Shown piece after piece: positions 62,616 through 64,000 of a stretch of 64,000 bases of DNA. Source of the DNA: Stieleria magnilauensis (GTDB lineage: Bacteria > Planctomycetota > Planctomycetia > Pirellulales > Pirellulaceae); assembly GCA_007753675.1 (NCBI GenBank), contig CP036432.1, positions 6,360,394-6,424,393 of the forward strand, in the 5' to 3' direction. The notes under the pieces are model-generated. The model was given only the letters and a program-made list of their open reading frames with translations. It made no database searches and was not told the DNA's origin. The translations under genes were made by a program, and so were the position numbers. How positions within the stretch are numbered: the first letter of the stretch is position 1; the number at the start of each line of letters is the position of its first letter.

Positions 62616-62835
62616 ACCAAGTCGAGCATCCACACTCGACCTGGTCCAACAGTCTCCTATCGCACATGCAGAAGGCTGTCTATGGTTGCTGCATTTCAGC
62701 ACCCAACCGTCGAAGTCCATCGCCGACAGTTTTCAGATGCCCTGCCGATCGCGCGGCCTCTTGCAAATACAAAGCGATCACAAAGTACGCGCGGCCAATG
62801 CCGCGTCCGAAAGTTGGCAGGGCGATAATAACTAT

Positions 62836-62991
62836 CTACGGAAATCCTTCCGCTCGGGCGACGAGTTCCTTGCCGGTCCCACTTTCGCCGGTGGTAACCC
62901 AGAGGGTTTTGCTTTGACTTAAGCAGCTCTTTGACTCAATTGGATGAAATAGAAACTCTGCGATTTTTTCGATGTCTAGGTTCAATTGCAT
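62836..62991 (-). pseudogene. Fragment of a sigma-54 activator (Walker A region)
   Basis: A 51-codon minus-strand frame ends with TLWVTTGESGTGKELVARAE and then GFP-stop. GESGTGKELVARA is the nucleotide-binding motif of NtrC-type activators; in real proteins it is followed by IH and about 150 further AAA+ residues, which are missing. The part before it (NLDIEKIAEFLFHPIESKSC) is not recognisable. Probably a relic of a duplicated regulator; the end of a similar protein is at 63910. Confidence 0.6.
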
Positions 62992-63218
62992 CCGCCGTGC
63001 CAACGTGCCTCTCTGTGGAGCGTTCTACACCACCTCGTCTAGCATTTGCCGAAAATGTGAGGTAATGCCTCGGCCTTGTCGGGGCAACTTTCCCCGACGC
63101 GACGAGTTGCCTCAATAGAGCATTGAATCGGTCAGTGATTGGTCGCAGTGGCCATGGATTGGCCAGGTGAAATGAAACATGGCTTAGTTTACGCTCGACT
63201 CTGTGCGTTTGCGGGATT

Positions 63219-63234
63219 TGGCACGAAGTGTGCT
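63219..63234 (+). promoter_or_regulatory. Sigma-54 promoter of the small-protein/BON operon
   Basis: TGGCACG-AAGT-GTGCT matches the sigma-54 consensus except one base (G for the first T of TTGC). The -12 element is about 60 bases before the ATG at 63294. An NtrC-type regulator gene ends nearby. Confidence 0.7.
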
Positions 63235-63293
63235 TATTTGCGTCGCATCGAATCTTCTTTGCAAACCCTATTGAAGCTCCGGAGTACGAACCG

Positions 63294-63524
63294 ATGCTAG
63301 TCATTAAATCTCCATTCGTGTTGCCTACCGACCGCCCTCGCCTGGATTTGGAAGACACTGATCCAAACCGCCAGGATCAGTGTCAAGACAGCCGAATCGA
63401 CATCCTGCGGCTGGAGATTTCATCGCAGTGGGACGAATGCGAAAAGCAAGCAAGGCACGTCGAAGCAAAGCGGCGATTGGCTCAACTGGGGACGCTGCTG
63501 TTTGATCGTAGCGAAGCGTGCTGA
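63294..63524 (+). CDS. Small protein of unknown function
   Basis: 76 residues from the ATG at 63294 (CGGAG upstream). Polar and charged: PTDRPRLDLEDTDPNRQDQC, then RIDILRLEISSQWDECEKQA and a helical end with LAQLGTLLFDRSEAC. No family recognised. First gene behind a sigma-54 promoter; its TGA lies one base before the ATG of the BON gene, indicating one operon. Confidence 0.55.
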   Translation: MLVIKSPFVLPTDRPRLDLEDTDPNRQDQCQDSRIDILRLEISSQWDECEKQARHVEAKRRLAQLGTLLFDRSEAC

Positions 63525-63525
63525 G

Positions 63526-63843
63526 ATGGAAATGACCACTAGACCCGAGCGACCGACGCCAAGGTTAGGTTCAGACGCTCGATCGGAACGGTTGCCGTCG
63601 GCAAAACAAACGAAGGAGAAGCAAAAATGTGCTACACCGCAGATTGTGATGGACGCGAATGAACTCGTTCTTAATCATTCTCACTTGCGCGGCTTCGCCA
63701 GCGGATTGGTCATTTGCCTTGTCGACGACTCACTCGTGATCACGGGGACTTTGCCATCGTTCTACCTGAAGCAATCAGTGCAAGAGGCCCTTCGTGAACT
63801 CGGAAAAAAGATCATCAATCGCGTGAATGTCCTACCGCGGTAA
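63526..63843 (+). CDS. BON-domain protein
   Basis: 105 residues from the ATG at 63526. A basic, disordered start (RPERPTPRLGSDARSERLPS) leads to a BON domain: NELVLNHSHLRGFASGLVIC, LVDDSLVITGTLPSFYLKQS, VQEALRELGKKIINRVNV. The ICLVDDSLVITGTLPSFYLK strand-loop-strand is characteristic. BON proteins bind membranes or sense osmotic stress. Sigma-54-dependent operon with the small protein before it. Confidence 0.75.
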   Translation: MEMTTRPERPTPRLGSDARSERLPSAKQTKEKQKCATPQIVMDANELVLNHSHLRGFASGLVICLVDDSLVITGTLPSFYLKQSVQEALRELGKKIINRVNVLPR

Positions 63844-63909
63844 AGAATGACAATGGAATTCCCAGCGTGGACACAATCGCCTGGGCACGGATTCAACCTG
63901 AAATCGGAG

Positions 63910-64000
63910 CTACGTTACCGATGCTGATTTTTCGAGCGACATGCCAAGCGATTCCAGCCGCGCACGCAAGGTCGTCCGTGTGATTCCGAGTCGCTTCGCC
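63910..64000 (-). CDS. NtrC/Fis-type regulator, C-terminal end only
   Basis: Minus-strand frame entering at the window edge: AKRLGITRTTLRARLESLGM, then SLEKSASVT and TAG at 63912-63910. This is the Fis-type helix-turn-helix that closes sigma-54-dependent activators. Its position, convergent with a sigma-54-driven operon, suggests it may be the activator of that operon. Confidence 0.65.
   Translation of the reverse strand, partial: AKRLGITRTTLRARLESLGMSLEKSASVT

Noticed and set aside
62691..62840. Minus-strand frame ALYLQEAARSAGHLKTVGDG beyond the activator fragment
   Set aside because: It reads protein-like but has no start, no recognisable family and a different frame from the fragment; not listed as a gene.

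Overview
The window looks like an accessory, metal-resistance-rich segment (chromosomal island or plasmid; the sequence cannot say which) of a planctomycete, most likely a Rhodopirellula/Pirellulaceae relative. The best taxonomic evidence is the pair of DUF1559 prepilin-like proteins with the N-terminus FTLVELLVV(I)[12 protein letters not shown] followed by AAREAARRM. His-rich HAGHDH-type exported proteins, long HME-RND pumps and planctomycete-type IS elements fit this.

Layout. (1) 1-5194: most of an IS66-family element whose tnpB is split by a nested serine-recombinase element. (2) 5299-15893, minus strand: a heavy-metal RND tripartite system (pump, adaptor, TolC) with His-rich exported proteins; the TolC gene is cut by an IS1380 insertion that left a 6-bp target duplication. 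(3) 16029-19884, minus strand: a His/Cys-rich pseudogene cut by an ISAs1 element and also carrying an in-frame stop, a TolC remnant, and two exported metal-binding proteins. (4) 20073-28501, plus strand: a Cys-rich anti-sigma-like protein, a CusB-like adaptor, a CusA-like pump and a BNR-repeat protein. (5) 28657-33460, plus strand: a His-rich protein, a second adaptor, a pump that stops after its first half, a DUF3147 protein and an ECF sigma factor. (6) 34120-40298, plus strand: a lipoprotein, a DUF1559 protein and a three-gene set of secreted CobN/HmuS-like chelatase, MotA/TolQ/ExbB protein and DUF2149 protein. (7) 41018-43986, plus strand: a second DUF1559 protein, a squalene-cyclase-like repeat protein and a membrane protein. 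(8) 44173-48137: a mer-type locus (YnfA, MerR, divergent CopZ-MerT-MerP fusion with a clear MerR operator) and two methyltransferases. (9) 48457-56869, minus strand: a phosphatase and a copper block (Cys-repeat proteins, truncated CsoR, multicopper oxidase, TolC, frameshifted CopA) with CsoR-like operators. (10) 57152-59608: a P1B-4 ATPase. (11) 60264-64000: glutamate decarboxylase, a membrane protein, a sigma-54 activator fragment, a small-protein/BON operon, and the C-terminus of an NtrC-type regulator.

Two regulatory networks can be read directly. A perfect motif CGTGAAGAAA-N12-GCATC occurs three times, about 45-65 bases upstream of the lipoprotein at 19884, the anti-sigma-like gene at 20073 and the Cys-rich gene at 50897. 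It has ECF promoter geometry and probably belongs to the ECF factor at 32885. Separately, sigma-54 (-24/-12) promoters precede the chelatase operon (34055), the second DUF1559 operon (40923) and the BON operon (63219), with a decayed fourth copy near 33564.

The striking theme is decay inside an otherwise rich copper/metal arsenal. Two TolC genes, one RND pump, copA, csoR, a His-rich protein and tnpB all carry recognisable lesions whose molecular cause can often be read.
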